A stretch of DNA of 45,698 nt from Firmicutes bacterium CAG:194 (lineage in GTDB: Bacteria; Bacillota; Clostridia; Lachnospirales; Lachnospiraceae), in contig HF995251.1 in NCBI GenBank assembly GCA_000432915.1, positions 53,666 through 99,363 on the forward strand, given 5' to 3'. The translations under genes and the position numbers were made by a program. Positions within the stretch are counted from its first letter, which is position 1. Each line of letters starts with the position of its first letter. This document shows positions 1 to 8,418 of the stretch, in pieces. Below the pieces are notes generated by a model. The model was not told where the DNA came from. It did not search any database and worked only from the letters and a program-made list of their open reading frames with translations.

Positions 1-799
1 TCTTTCCAAGCACTGCTTTGACCGGAATATCAGTTCTCTTGATCATCGAACTGATATATTCTGCATAATTCTCTCCGCTTGCATTCTGCATCGTAGAGAA
101 CCAGAACTTCGTATTTAATTTATCCATGATATCTTCCAGCGTAATATATGGAAGACATGCGTTCATATACCCTTCCACATCACCGATCTTGATATTCAGT
201 GTCACGATCGCGATCATCTCATTCGGGGCTATGATCTGTGCAAACTGTGCATTTGTCTCGATCCGCTCCATGAACGGATCCAGATCCACTACATTTTTCC
301 ATGGTTCCCGCAATAGCTGCATACAGGTGACCATAATCTTGTCAAGTATTGACAATTCAATCTCTGAGAACTCCCTGTTCTTCTCCAGGGGCTTTCCGGC
401 TCCTCCCAGCATACGATCCAGAATTGCAAAGCCGATATTCGTGGAAAGCTCCAGAATGATATCTCCCGCCATTGGTGCGAAATTGATAATGCCCAGTACG
501 ACCGGATTGCTCAGTGCATTCGTAAATTCCGAAAAAGTAACCGTTTCGGAACTCGCCACACTGACTTGTACCGTTTTTCGCAGATAAACCGGAAGATTCG
601 TGGAAAGAAGCCGTCCGTAATGTTCAAATATGATTTCCAGCGTACGAAGATGCTCTTTTGAAAACTTTGCCGGTCTTTTAAAGTCGTAGTTCTTTACCGA
701 CTTCTCCGGCGCCGATTTCATTTCATCTACATCCAGCTCGCCGGTGCTCAGTGCCTGCAGCAGGCTGTCTATCTCATTTTGAGATAAAACCTCTCCCAC
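1..799 (-). CDS. fliM: Flagellar motor switch protein FliM (C-terminus cut by window edge)
   Basis: FliM is the C-ring protein that binds phosphorylated CheY and links FliG to FliN/FliY. I read it from a GTG at 799, preceded by AGGAGGTGA at a good distance. The protein then opens VGEVLSQNEIDSLLQAL, the conserved N-terminal CheY-binding segment. The CheC-like middle domain follows, including the RMLGGAGKPLE stretch. About 266 codons are present of the usual 330 or so, so the SpoA-like C-terminal domain lies off the left edge. An ATG in another frame 21 bases upstream gives only a short spurious peptide. The gene follows fliL after 44 nt in the same operon. Family assignment is firm; the GTG start is inferred from the ribosome site and the motif. 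Confidence 0.93.
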   Translation of the reverse strand, partial: MGEVLSQNEIDSLLQALSTGELDVDEMKSAPEKSVKNYDFKRPAKFSKEHLRTLEIIFEHYGRLLSTNLPVYLRKTVQVSVASSETVTFSEFTNALSNPVVLGIINFAPMAGDIILELSTNIGFAILDRMLGGAGKPLEKNREFSEIELSILDKIMVTCMQLLREPWKNVVDLDPFMERIETNAQFAQIIAPNEMIAIVTLNIKIGDVEGYMNACLPYITLEDIMDKLNTKFWFSTMQNASGENYAEYISSMIKRTDIPVKAVLGK

Positions 800-843
800 C
801 TGACTCACCTCCTGTCATGACATATGTCATTTCTTTCACCAGA

Positions 844-1359
844 CTACTGGATGATAATATCGCGGAATGTAACTTTATAAACAAACTTTGAATCATAAAG
901 TCCCTGGATCCTTGCCAGGATATCATCTCTGACAACGTCCGAATCCGCCTGGATCTGTTCCATCGTATAGCTGCCAAATGCTTCTACGATCTCACCTTTG
1001 ATCAGGCTTTCATTATCTGCGATCTTTGTTCCGTATGTCTCATAATCTTTGTCTTTTGTATTCATGACAAGAGACACCGAAACGAGTGCATAATGCTCCT
1101 TACCGTCTTCACCCTTGCGAAGCGGGATCGTCATGGAATCTTCGATATTATATACAGCCGTATCATCAATGGATACCTCTTTTCCCGCCGTATCCTCTCC
1201 GCTTGTATTCAGCTCCAGATTCAGAACCGTTGCAATACTGTTTACCACCGATGCGGTCTTTTTGTTTGTCGATGTCACGCTGACCATTGTGATTACTGTC
1301 AGCACGATATTAACGATTAGAAGCGCCAGAATCAGAACTGACATTAAATTCTTTTTCAT
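844..1359 (-). CDS. fliL: Flagellar basal body-associated protein FliL
   Basis: A 171-residue protein with one N-terminal membrane helix (about residues 5-27) and an extracytoplasmic domain, the standard FliL layout. FliL surrounds the stator units and supports motor torque. The helix is followed by a Ser/Thr-rich linker and then the domain with the segment YALVSVSLVMNTKDKDYE. The C-terminus KVTFRDIIIQ is the usual FliL ending. The ribosome site GGGAG lies upstream of the ATG. It lies 14 nt after motB and 44 nt before fliM, the common Clostridia order motA-motB-fliL-fliM. It has no enzymatic motif. Confidence 0.92.
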   Translation of the reverse strand: MKKNLMSVLILALLIVNIVLTVITMVSVTSTNKKTASVVNSIATVLNLELNTSGEDTAGKEVSIDDTAVYNIEDSMTIPLRKGEDGKEHYALVSVSLVMNTKDKDYETYGTKIADNESLIKGEIVEAFGSYTMEQIQADSDVVRDDILARIQGLYDSKFVYKVTFRDIIIQ

Positions 1360-1373
1360 TTTAAAACTCCCTT

Positions 1374-2177
1374 TTATTCATAATCAGATAATTCTGTATA
1401 GATTTTGATCTCCACACGCCGGTTTTTTGCTCTTCCCTCCGGTGTCGCATTATCCGCAACCGGAACATACTCACCACGTCCGGAATGTTTGATCTTTGCT
1501 GGATCAAGTGTGGTCGTAGACATAAAATAATCAAATACCGAAAGGGCTCTGAAGCTTGACAATTCATCATTGTTGGCAAATCTGGCGTTATGGATCGGCA
1601 CATTGTCCGTATGACCTTCAATCTCGATCGTACTGTCCGCATAACGTTCCAATATCTGTCCCACCTTGTCCAGAAGCGGCTTTGCCTCTTCCCGGATCTG
1701 ATCACTGCCCGAATCAAACAAAAAAGCACCGTTCAGATTCAACGAAACATACTGGGATGTAAAATCCACTGAAATATCGCTGTTATATTCCCCGTGATCT
1801 TCCTGCAGGCTTTCTTCTATATTCTCAGCCATCTGCTCTGCCTGCTCCATGGAAGCTGCCTGATATGCCTCAAGTGCATCCGATTGTGTGTCGGTATCTG
1901 CTGATTTACCGGTACTGTTTATGTACTTATCAAGCTCATTGAGCTGACTGACACCGTTACTGATCAGAATGCCGTCTCCGATCGCAGTTGCACCGGCCTC
2001 AAAAATGCTGAACGTCTGTGAAAAGGATGCAGCTACCGCTTCAAACTTCTGCGCGTCTACAGTAGACATGGAAAACAGAAGCACGAAGAAACAAAGAAGC
2101 AGGTTCATCAGATCACTGAACGTCGACATCCATGCGGGGGAACCCTTCGGTGGTTCTTCCTGCCGCTTCTTAGCCAT
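1374..2177 (-). CDS. motB: Flagellar stator protein MotB
   Basis: MotB anchors the proton-conducting stator to peptidoglycan. The 267-residue protein begins with a short basic cytoplasmic segment. A membrane helix with the sequence STFSDLMNLLLCFFVLLFS (about residues 19-37) follows, containing the conserved proton-binding Asp. The second half is an OmpA-like peptidoglycan-binding domain, with the motif around IEGHTDNVPIHNARFANNDE and the ending GRAKNRRVEIKIY. Its start codon overlaps the end of motA by 8 nt, which indicates translational coupling of the two stator subunits. Length and domain order are normal for the family. Confidence 0.95.
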   Translation of the reverse strand: MAKKRQEEPPKGSPAWMSTFSDLMNLLLCFFVLLFSMSTVDAQKFEAVAASFSQTFSIFEAGATAIGDGILISNGVSQLNELDKYINSTGKSADTDTQSDALEAYQAASMEQAEQMAENIEESLQEDHGEYNSDISVDFTSQYVSLNLNGAFLFDSGSDQIREEAKPLLDKVGQILERYADSTIEIEGHTDNVPIHNARFANNDELSSFRALSVFDYFMSTTTLDPAKIKHSGRGEYVPVADNATPEGRAKNRRVEIKIYTELSDYE

Positions 2178-2967
2178 TTACTTCCGCCTCCTCTTCTCCG
2201 ACTGTCGTTCTGTCCTTCGGTGCCAGGAAGGATTTCAGCTTCTCTTCAATAACACGCGGGTTTTCACCTGCCTGTATGGATAACAGACCTTCCACCATGA
2301 TCTCCTTTGCCTCGATCTCCGCATCATTATCAGCCTTCAGCTTTGCGGAAACAGGCGTGCAGAGCCAGTTGGCAAGTATGGAACCGTAAAACGTTGTAAC
2401 AAGAGCAACGGACATATTTGGTCCGACTGATGTTACATCTGACATATTCTTTAACATGTTGATCAGACCGATCAGCGTACCGATCATACCCCAGGCAGGA
2501 CCCATGGCACCAAGTGCCTCCCAGAACCCAATTCGTTTTTTGTGTCTTGCATCGATACTGCCCAGCTCCGTATCCATGATACCACGGACAAGCTCCGGAT
2601 CTGTTCCGTCAACGATCAACAGGATTCCCTTCTTCAAAAAAGCATCGTCCAGATCTGCCGCTGCCTCTTCCAAAGAAAGCAATCCTTCTTTTCTTGCTAC
2701 ATTTGATAGCTCTATAATTTTAGAAATAATCTGCGGTGTATCAAGTGCCGGCGTTTTAAAGATCAGAAGAAAGCTCTTTAAACCTGCCAAAAAGTCTGAC
2801 AACGTATGACTTGCCAGTGTCGCACAGATTGCACCACCGAATGTGATCAATATAGACGAGAAATCATAGAAATTGCCAAGTGCCGCTGCCCCGTCATCAC
2901 CGCTGCAAATACCGTATATCAGGAAAAAGCCACACATGACCATTCCGATAATGGAAGCTATATCCAA
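2170..2967 (-). CDS. motA: Flagellar stator protein MotA
   Basis: MotA is the four-helix stator subunit that pairs with MotB and pushes on FliG. The protein opens DIASIIGMVMCGFFLIYGI and contains the MotA/ExbB core, including GPAWGMIGTLIGLINML. I place the start at a TTG (2967). It lies about 6 nt after AGGTAGGTG and gives an N-terminus comparable to Bacillus MotA (MDKTSLIG). The alternative GTG at 2976 lies inside that ribosome site and would add three residues. The stop overlaps motB. A long leader with a possible promoter lies upstream, so the motor genes may be partly uncoupled from flgE. Confidence 0.93.
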   Translation of the reverse strand: MDIASIIGMVMCGFFLIYGICSGDDGAAALGNFYDFSSILITFGGAICATLASHTLSDFLAGLKSFLLIFKTPALDTPQIISKIIELSNVARKEGLLSLEEAAADLDDAFLKKGILLIVDGTDPELVRGIMDTELGSIDARHKKRIGFWEALGAMGPAWGMIGTLIGLINMLKNMSDVTSVGPNMSVALVTTFYGSILANWLCTPVSAKLKADNDAEIEAKEIMVEGLLSIQAGENPRVIEEKLKSFLAPKDRTTVGEEEAEVNG

Positions 2968-2983
2968 TTTTTTCACCTACCTA

Positions 2984-3217
2984 TTATTTTATATGTATAC
3001 ACATACCTATAATCTTACTAATCAATTCTACTAAATTTTTTGTATCTTGTCTATGCCTTTTTGCATTTCTAAACCACCCGAAATACTTAAATCCCATTTC
3101 TTTATTACAGGTATCCCCTATATTTATATAGAATAAAGGATATTCCACAACACATTCCGCACCGGATGCGGTCTCCCGCAATATATTATTTTCTTTTACA
3201 AAAGCCCCTGTATACAA
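2984..3217 (-). CDS. Small ORF in the flbD position, unrecognised
   Basis: This is the only open frame of any length between flgE and motA, the slot where Clostridia normally carry flbD. The peptide (up to 77 residues) does not resemble FlbD over most of its length. Only the tail KNLVELISKIIGM is reminiscent of the FlbD helix near its C-terminus (pattern like ESVDELIEKVI). No good ribosome site precedes any of its start codons, and its first codons overlap the terminator-like hairpin. It may be a decayed flbD, a spurious ORF in a leader, or an unrelated small gene. I do not assign a function. Confidence 0.18.
   Translation of the reverse strand: MYTGAFVKENNILRETASGAECVVEYPLFYINIGDTCNKEMGFKYFGWFRNAKRHRQDTKNLVELISKIIGMCIHIK
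3123..3150 (-). promoter_or_regulatory. Possible sigma-A promoter for motA-motB-fliL
   Basis: On the minus strand TTGTGG (3145-3150) and TATAAA (3123-3128) are separated by 16 nt. It would start a transcript with a leader of roughly 150 nt before motA. The position just after the terminator-like hairpin makes an internal promoter plausible. The -35 is imperfect, so this is a weak call. Confidence 0.3.
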
Positions 3218-3232
3218 GATACAGAGGCTTTT
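3200..3232 (-). terminator. Stem-loop downstream of flgE (attenuator or terminator)
   Basis: Arms at 3219-3232 and 3200-3213 pair over 14 bp with a single G-U wobble, around a 5-nt loop. The 3' arm ends in TTTT on the minus strand. It begins 18 nt after the flgE stop codon. Because the operon continues into motA, it may act as a partial terminator that lowers motor gene expression relative to the hook, or as an RNA processing site. Confidence 0.6.
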
Positions 3233-3249
3233 CCTTTATTTCATCAAAT

Positions 3250-4881
3250 TTATCTCTTCAGATTGACAAGTTCTTCCAACAATGTGTCAGAAACTGTAAT
3301 AATTCTGGAGTTTGCCTGGAAACCTCTCTGCGTTGTGATCATTTCTGTAAATTCAGAAGAAAGATCTACGTTACTCATTTCCAGAACGCCTGTCGTCATA
3401 TAACCACCGTCACTTGTAACATCCATACCGATGCCATCAAACTGTCCGGAGTTTAAGGTTGCGGAATACAGGTTATCACCTTCCTTCTGCAGACCGGATG
3501 GGTTTGCGAAGCTGGCAACTGCGATCTGACCAAGCAGCTTTGTCATACCATTATCGTATGCTGCGTAGATCATACCGTCTGGCTGGATGGAAATGCTCGT
3601 CATTTCACCAAGCTTCCTACCGGTTCCTTTTCCATACACATCACCGTAATCACCGCTGATCGTACTCGTTCCGTTGTTATTGTAGTTAGATGATGGTGAA
3701 AAGTCAATCGTAATATTCTCAAACGCACTGCCCGGCTGGTCTCCAAAATCAAGCACCAGATTCAGGTTATTGGTCAGTCCGTTGACACTCTGGATCTCAC
3801 CTGTCGCCGTATTATACTGGATAACACCGCCTGTGATCTGCTTTCCGTCTGTTGCAATGCTGCCATCCGCTGCATTGATCACCTGTGCAAAGGTTCCACC
3901 GTCCAGATGGGCTCCCAGTGTCGTAACAGTACCATCAGCTCCCGCCACATACAGCTTTGCCATTTCATCGTAGGAGGTAAAGCCGTAAGACTCAGCCAGT
4001 ATCTTCTTCTGGGCATCTGTCAGATTTCCGCTCAGATCCATTGTCTGGTTCTGACCTGCCTCATCCAGATACGTCAGTGTAGTACCATTGATACTGCAGC
4101 CGTTTGCCAGAGAAAGCTTCTTGCTCTCTGCCACATTTCTGACAGAACCGAGTTTAATATTTGTTTTATCGATCGCATTTCCCTTGGAATCAAGAATATC
4201 TGTCAATTCTACCGTATACTGTCCTTCTGCTGCTGTCGCCTTCATGGAAAGCTTTGCCGTATAGGAGTAACCTCGGTTATCAAAGAAGCTGATGCTGATA
4301 ATCTTACCTGCTTCCGAGCTGACGGAAGTATCATTCTTATCCACAATACCGGAAACGTGTGCCTGTGTGGTAGCCTCCGGTGGATATTTCATATTATCGG
4401 AGCTCATGATACGAAGCGGGCTCACCGTATCTCTGACGATCTTTCCGTTATCCACACCCCAGCCCTGTACGGTATAACCGTTAGAGCTCATAGCCAGATT
4501 GCCCTGACCGTCTACATAGAAAGATCCGTCCCTTGTAAAGAAATTGGATGATCCGTCGCTGACGATAAAGAAAGAATTACCGGTCAGTTTGATATCAAAC
4601 GGATTTCCCGTAGACTGAGAAGAGCCCGATGTTTCCACAGATGCAGTGATCGCACCTGATTTTACGCCAAGACCGATCTGACGGGCATTGGTACCTGCCT
4701 TGCCGGTCTGTGTATTGGCACCCGAAGCTGCCTGTGTTGTCTGATACATCAGTTCTGAAAATGTAATGGACTGTGATTTGAATGCAGTTGTGTTTACATT
4801 TGCGATGTTATTACCAATAACATCCATTTTTGTCTGGTGCGTCTTCAGACCCGATACACCAGAGTAAAGTGCTCTCATCAT
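3250..4881 (-). CDS. flgE: Flagellar hook protein FlgE
   Basis: FlgE polymerises into the hook that joins the rod to the filament. The 543-residue protein begins MMRALYSGVSGL and carries the flagellar rod/hook signature IGNNIANVNTTAFKSQ near residue 25. The conserved C-terminal domain ends with SEFTEMITTQRGFQANSRII and LLEELVNLKR. Between them is a variable D1/D2 region typical of exported, surface-exposed hook subunits. GGAGG precedes the first ATG by about 8 nt; the second ATG is an equally possible start. The length fits a hook with a full D2 domain. It sits between the TIGR02530-type gene and motA, as in other Clostridia. A hairpin follows the stop. Confidence 0.95.
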   Translation of the reverse strand: MMRALYSGVSGLKTHQTKMDVIGNNIANVNTTAFKSQSITFSELMYQTTQAASGANTQTGKAGTNARQIGLGVKSGAITASVETSGSSQSTGNPFDIKLTGNSFFIVSDGSSNFFTRDGSFYVDGQGNLAMSSNGYTVQGWGVDNGKIVRDTVSPLRIMSSDNMKYPPEATTQAHVSGIVDKNDTSVSSEAGKIISISFFDNRGYSYTAKLSMKATAAEGQYTVELTDILDSKGNAIDKTNIKLGSVRNVAESKKLSLANGCSINGTTLTYLDEAGQNQTMDLSGNLTDAQKKILAESYGFTSYDEMAKLYVAGADGTVTTLGAHLDGGTFAQVINAADGSIATDGKQITGGVIQYNTATGEIQSVNGLTNNLNLVLDFGDQPGSAFENITIDFSPSSNYNNNGTSTISGDYGDVYGKGTGRKLGEMTSISIQPDGMIYAAYDNGMTKLLGQIAVASFANPSGLQKEGDNLYSATLNSGQFDGIGMDVTSDGGYMTTGVLEMSNVDLSSEFTEMITTQRGFQANSRIITVSDTLLEELVNLKR

Positions 4882-4955
4882 AGTAAATGACCTCCTTGTG
4901 GTACGTTTTCGTTCCCTCTGTCATTCAGGAACTGATAGCCTCCTGTAAGGTCCGG

Positions 4956-5345
4956 CTAGTTGATTACGGTACCATCAATATTTGTAAAAATGTTTTCCTG
5001 TGTCTGATCCTGGCTTGTCGCCGTGATCACTGTTCTGGATCCGGTGCTGACGATAAATGCCAGATTATCGATCAGCACAAGCGGTTCCTTGATTCCTTTT
5101 CCGCTTGCCTTATCCATCCCCTCGCTCAAACGCTTCAGCTGACCTTCCGAAAGACTGATATTTCTTTCCGACAGCCTGTTTGCCGCATGCTTGGAAAATC
5201 TGACAGTCTGTGTATCAAGCTGTTTCTGCTTTTCTTCCAGTAATGCTCCAAATCTGCCTGCTTCGCTTTTTTCCTGTGTTTTTGAAACCGGGGCTTTCTG
5301 TGTTTCCTGCAAAGCGGATATGTATGGGTTTATCTGTATACTCAT
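4956..5345 (-). CDS. Flagellar operon protein of the TIGR02530 type
   Basis: A 129-residue soluble protein in the slot between flgD and flgE, where Firmicutes carry a small conserved 'flagellar operon protein'. The N-terminus is variable and Gln/Lys-rich. The conserved core is RFSKHAANRLSERNISLSE followed by KASGKGIKEPLVLIDNLAFIVS and a TVITATSQD motif, which I recognise as the TIGR02530 family. No signal peptide or membrane helix is visible. Its function is not established; a role in hook assembly is inferred from its constant place between flgD and flgE. It lies 15 nt downstream of flgD and 74 nt upstream of flgE. Confidence 0.82.
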   Translation of the reverse strand: MSIQINPYISALQETQKAPVSKTQEKSEAGRFGALLEEKQKQLDTQTVRFSKHAANRLSERNISLSEGQLKRLSEGMDKASGKGIKEPLVLIDNLAFIVSTGSRTVITATSQDQTQENIFTNIDGTVIN

Positions 5346-5360
5346 ATTCCGCCTCCGTTT

Positions 5361-6056
5361 CTATACATCCTGTGCTGTATCATTGCCGCCGTCTGCTTTA
5401 TCACCGTCTGCATTCTCCGTGTCATCTGCTTTATTGCCGGAAAGCTCAGCCAGCTTCTTGCGATATTCTTCCAGTGAACCGACAACCGACTTGGATAAGA
5501 ATGTCTTCTGATAATCATTCATATCATCATATTGTTTCAGAACCTTTTCAATTGTTTCTTTATCAGATGCTGTTACCTGTTCAATCTTCGGAAGCTTTGC
5601 CATATCCGATACAAGCGTCTGTGCCAGTCCGAAAGCTGTCAGGTAGTCCTGATCACATACATAAGTCACATCATCCAGAGAGTACAGTTCCTCATCAACG
5701 GAAACCATTGCTTTTCCGTTCTCATATTTTACATAATCCACTTTACCCATCTTCGTCGTTTCTTTGCCGTTATCATCCGTGGAAGTGATCTGTACGGTCT
5801 GTCCGACAAGGCTTGAGGCTCTGCTCAGATCCATGCTCTTGCTCATATTCTGGATCTGTTCCACTTCCGAGAACGTCGCATACTGTGCTATGTATTCCGT
5901 ATTGGAAGTCGGCTCAAGCGGATCCTGAAATTTCATCTGCGCTACTAAAAGCTGCAGGAAATCATCTTTGCCGAGTGTTGAGGATTTTTCCTTTGTACTT
6001 GTTGTCGATGTTGCATTTTTGATCTTGCCATCTTCTACAATTGCTGCTACGCCCAT
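5361..6056 (-). CDS. flgD: Hook assembly protein FlgD with an extra helical C-terminus
   Basis: FlgD caps the growing hook. The N-terminal cap region is clear: LGKDDFLQLLVAQMKFQDPLE and the SNTEYIAQYATFSEVEQIQN segment (residues about 28-72). A small beta-rich part follows (VGQTVQITSTDD to SLDDVTYVCD). Residues about 153-205 then form a helical segment, IEQVTASDKETIEKVLKQ and NDYQKTFLSK. It looks like the three-helix 'LxxI..D...I......Y..L...QK' modules seen in Firmicutes surface proteins rather than the usual FlgD C-terminal domain. The tail is Asp/Asn/Lys-rich. It starts at an ATG with AAAGGAGAG upstream, 16 nt after fliK. Identity is firm; the C-terminal reading is inference. Confidence 0.92.
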   Translation of the reverse strand: MGVAAIVEDGKIKNATSTTSTKEKSSTLGKDDFLQLLVAQMKFQDPLEPTSNTEYIAQYATFSEVEQIQNMSKSMDLSRASSLVGQTVQITSTDDNGKETTKMGKVDYVKYENGKAMVSVDEELYSLDDVTYVCDQDYLTAFGLAQTLVSDMAKLPKIEQVTASDKETIEKVLKQYDDMNDYQKTFLSKSVVGSLEEYRKKLAELSGNKADDTENADGDKADGGNDTAQDV

Positions 6057-6072
6057 GCTTCTCTCCTTTCTT

Positions 6073-7464
6073 TTATACTTGGAAGTTCAGTTTGTTACCG
6101 CCCATCCGCATCATTTCAATCTGCAGTTTTTCTGCCTGTGTCATTTCCTCTTCATAGGCTTCCTCTTCCGGAAGTTCATCCAGATTTAAAAGTCTTCTGC
6201 CTGACTTTTTCTGTGCTTCTGCACTTTCCTGCTGCCCGCCGTTCTGATCCAGATTCTGTTCCAGCTGATGGCTGTGCTCCGTAATTTCGATCGCATCTAC
6301 CTTCATGCCCTGTGCTTCCAACGATTCCTTCAATGCTGCCACCTGGCTCTCCAGAGCTGCCCTGACTGCCTCATCCTGTGCATACAGCTGTGCGCTGATC
6401 ACACCACCCTTTGAGGATACGTGCAGGTTCACACTGCCAAGACTTGCCGGATTTAGCGCGATCTCCATTGAAGTGAGCTTTTCGCTCGAATGTATCTTCA
6501 CATAATCCGCAATCTGATCTATGATCTTTTGTGTCCTTTGCAGGCCAAACCGCTCTGTCGTCTGTTCTGCCGCTATTGCACTGCCCTGCGTCTGCTGCAG
6601 ATTTTCTGCGGGCTTTTGCATATCCTGCATCTGCTGCTGCATATTACCGTTTTCGTCTCTCTTTGTCTCACGCGGCTGCTCTGCCTCGATATCTGTGGTC
6701 GTTGCCGTCTGTACTTCCTGATCGCCTGTGCTTTCCTGCTGCATATCGGTAACAGGTGCTGCAGATTCCTGTTCCACTACAATAACCGGCTCTTCCGGTT
6801 CCTTTACGCTGTCTTGCAGAAGTGTTGTCAGCTGCTCTTTATCCATCCCCAAAGTATCTGCCAGCTCTTCAATCGTCTGCTCTACCGCATTTGCCAGATC
6901 ACTTACCTGTGTATAAAGCGATTCATCCGTCAGAACCGCCATCTGATCCGTACCTGTCAGCTCTGACAATAGTGCTGCCATATTCTGCGAAAGATCTTCC
7001 GCGGAAATACCAAGTGCATCCATCGCCTGCAGAACTTCTTCCGGCGAAACACCGAGCTGCTCCGTGATCTGCTGCAGAATCTGCTGCATCACATCCGAAA
7101 GCAATACCGCATCCGGTTCTCCGGTTTCTTCTTCCTGCTTCGGTTCTTCTGCAGCGGTTTCTTCCGTCTGCTGCACCTGTTCCTTTTCTGCAGATTTTTG
7201 CGCATCCTGTGTCTTTGGCTCTTTGGCTTCATCTGTCTGCTGATTGTCAGTCGGCTGCGTATCCGTCTGCTGCTGATCTGTCTGCTTCGGCTGTTCTTTT
7301 ACCGGCTGCGCAGTCTGCTGTACACCATCTGCCGGACCTTGCACTGTCGGGGCTGTCTGTCTGAGCATATCCGAAAAACTCTGTTCCGCATTCTGCTGCG
7401 CCTTTGGAGCACTCATCTGATACCCTGTCGCCCCTGCAAGATTGCTAATTGCATTACTTGTCAT
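6073..7464 (-). CDS. fliK: Flagellar hook-length control protein FliK
   Basis: FliK is an exported ruler that switches the export gate from hook to filament substrates. The 463-residue protein has the expected architecture. Its long Gln/Glu/Thr-rich, low-complexity N-terminal two thirds are typical of secreted molecular rulers. The C-terminal Flg_hook domain (about residues 320-400) contains SMEIALNPASLGSVNLHV and AALESQVAALKESLEAQGM. The Met/Glu-rich tail ends MGGNKLNFQV. AGGAGG precedes the ATG. It follows the MotE-like gene after an 83-nt gap and precedes flgD. Confidence 0.9.
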   Translation of the reverse strand: MTSNAISNLAGATGYQMSAPKAQQNAEQSFSDMLRQTAPTVQGPADGVQQTAQPVKEQPKQTDQQQTDTQPTDNQQTDEAKEPKTQDAQKSAEKEQVQQTEETAAEEPKQEEETGEPDAVLLSDVMQQILQQITEQLGVSPEEVLQAMDALGISAEDLSQNMAALLSELTGTDQMAVLTDESLYTQVSDLANAVEQTIEELADTLGMDKEQLTTLLQDSVKEPEEPVIVVEQESAAPVTDMQQESTGDQEVQTATTTDIEAEQPRETKRDENGNMQQQMQDMQKPAENLQQTQGSAIAAEQTTERFGLQRTQKIIDQIADYVKIHSSEKLTSMEIALNPASLGSVNLHVSSKGGVISAQLYAQDEAVRAALESQVAALKESLEAQGMKVDAIEITEHSHQLEQNLDQNGGQQESAEAQKKSGRRLLNLDELPEEEAYEEEMTQAEKLQIEMMRMGGNKLNFQV

Positions 7465-7547
7465 ATGGCTCCTCCTTTCCTTCCGATTTTTGAGCTCCGT
7501 ATCTGTACAGAACTCTATTATTTATATCGGTCGTCCGGGCACAAATA

Positions 7548-8414
7548 TTAGCTTTCCGGATCCATAATTTTTGTAACTCGCGCCGCTACTGCCGCGTCCA
7601 TCACGCCAAGTATCTTTCCTCTGTCGTCTGCTGACATCACACCCAGAATCCGGGCAACCAGCTGAAGATTATCCGTCATGGATTCAAAGATCGCTGCTGC
7701 CTCTTTTGGCTTCATTGCGGAATATGCAGCTGCATAATCCTGTATTTCCGTCGTTTCCTGCTGTTTGGCGACAACCTCTTTATATAGCGCCTCTGCTGTC
7801 GTCGGATCCATAGACTCATAATACTTGGCATATTCGTCTGCGCCCGGTCCTTTTTCCGCATAAACAACTTCCTGATAAAATTCATTTTTAATCTTCTGGA
7901 ATTCCAGCTGGTTATTTTCGAACGTTTTCAGTCTTTCGATCTCCGCCTGCATCTGCGCGATCGTCGTCTCATCCGTCTGCGATTCCGCTGTCGCTGCGGA
8001 AAGCTGAAGCTCCAGTGTCTTGATCTGGTCGACCGCCTCCTGCAAAGAGCTGTACCCTTCATATCCACTCTCATCCGCCGCAGATTCCGATGCCGGCAGG
8101 ATCTTATTGACAACCGGTACATTCCTCAGGATCGGTGTCATGACATTGCTGCCAAAGCCTCCCACATCCAGTTTGATCAGAAGTCCAAGGATCAGAAGCC
8201 AGATCGCCACGATCACGATTGTGATCAATATGACGGATGCAGGATTGCCTTCCGAATCATCATCAAGCTGTGCTTCCTCCAGTGCAATTTCTTTTGCACG
8301 CGCCCGGGCTTCTTTCCGCTGCTTCTTCTGTTCCTGCTTTAGTTTATTTTTTTCATCCTTCAGCCGTTTTTTATCAGCTTTCAGATCTGTTGTCTGTTTC
8401 TCCGTATCTTCCAT
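7548..8414 (-). CDS. MotE/YlxF-like flagellar protein with MgtE_N-like domain
   Basis: A 288-residue membrane protein between fliJ and fliK, the position of ylxF in Bacillus. The charged N-terminal Lys/Glu-rich coiled coil (residues 1-50) is followed by one membrane helix, ASVILITIVIVAIWLLILGL (about 59-78). An extracellular coiled coil comes next, with the repeats ALYKEVVAKQQE and LQLSAATAESQ. The C-terminus, KPKEAAAIFESM to ILGVMSADDRGKILGVMD, resembles the MgtE N-terminal helical repeat found in MotE/YlxF proteins. Such proteins are thought to act as FliG or stator partners or chaperones; that role is inference here. It starts 4 nt after fliJ. Confidence 0.78.
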   Translation of the reverse strand: MEDTEKQTTDLKADKKRLKDEKNKLKQEQKKQRKEARARAKEIALEEAQLDDDSEGNPASVILITIVIVAIWLLILGLLIKLDVGGFGSNVMTPILRNVPVVNKILPASESAADESGYEGYSSLQEAVDQIKTLELQLSAATAESQTDETTIAQMQAEIERLKTFENNQLEFQKIKNEFYQEVVYAEKGPGADEYAKYYESMDPTTAEALYKEVVAKQQETTEIQDYAAAYSAMKPKEAAAIFESMTDNLQLVARILGVMSADDRGKILGVMDAAVAARVTKIMDPES

Positions 8415-8418
8415 TTTG

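Noticed and set aside
126..587. Long plus-strand ORF opposite fliM
   Set aside because: It lies fully antisense to fliM, which has clear family motifs. The ORF has no recognisable protein pattern or ribosome site.
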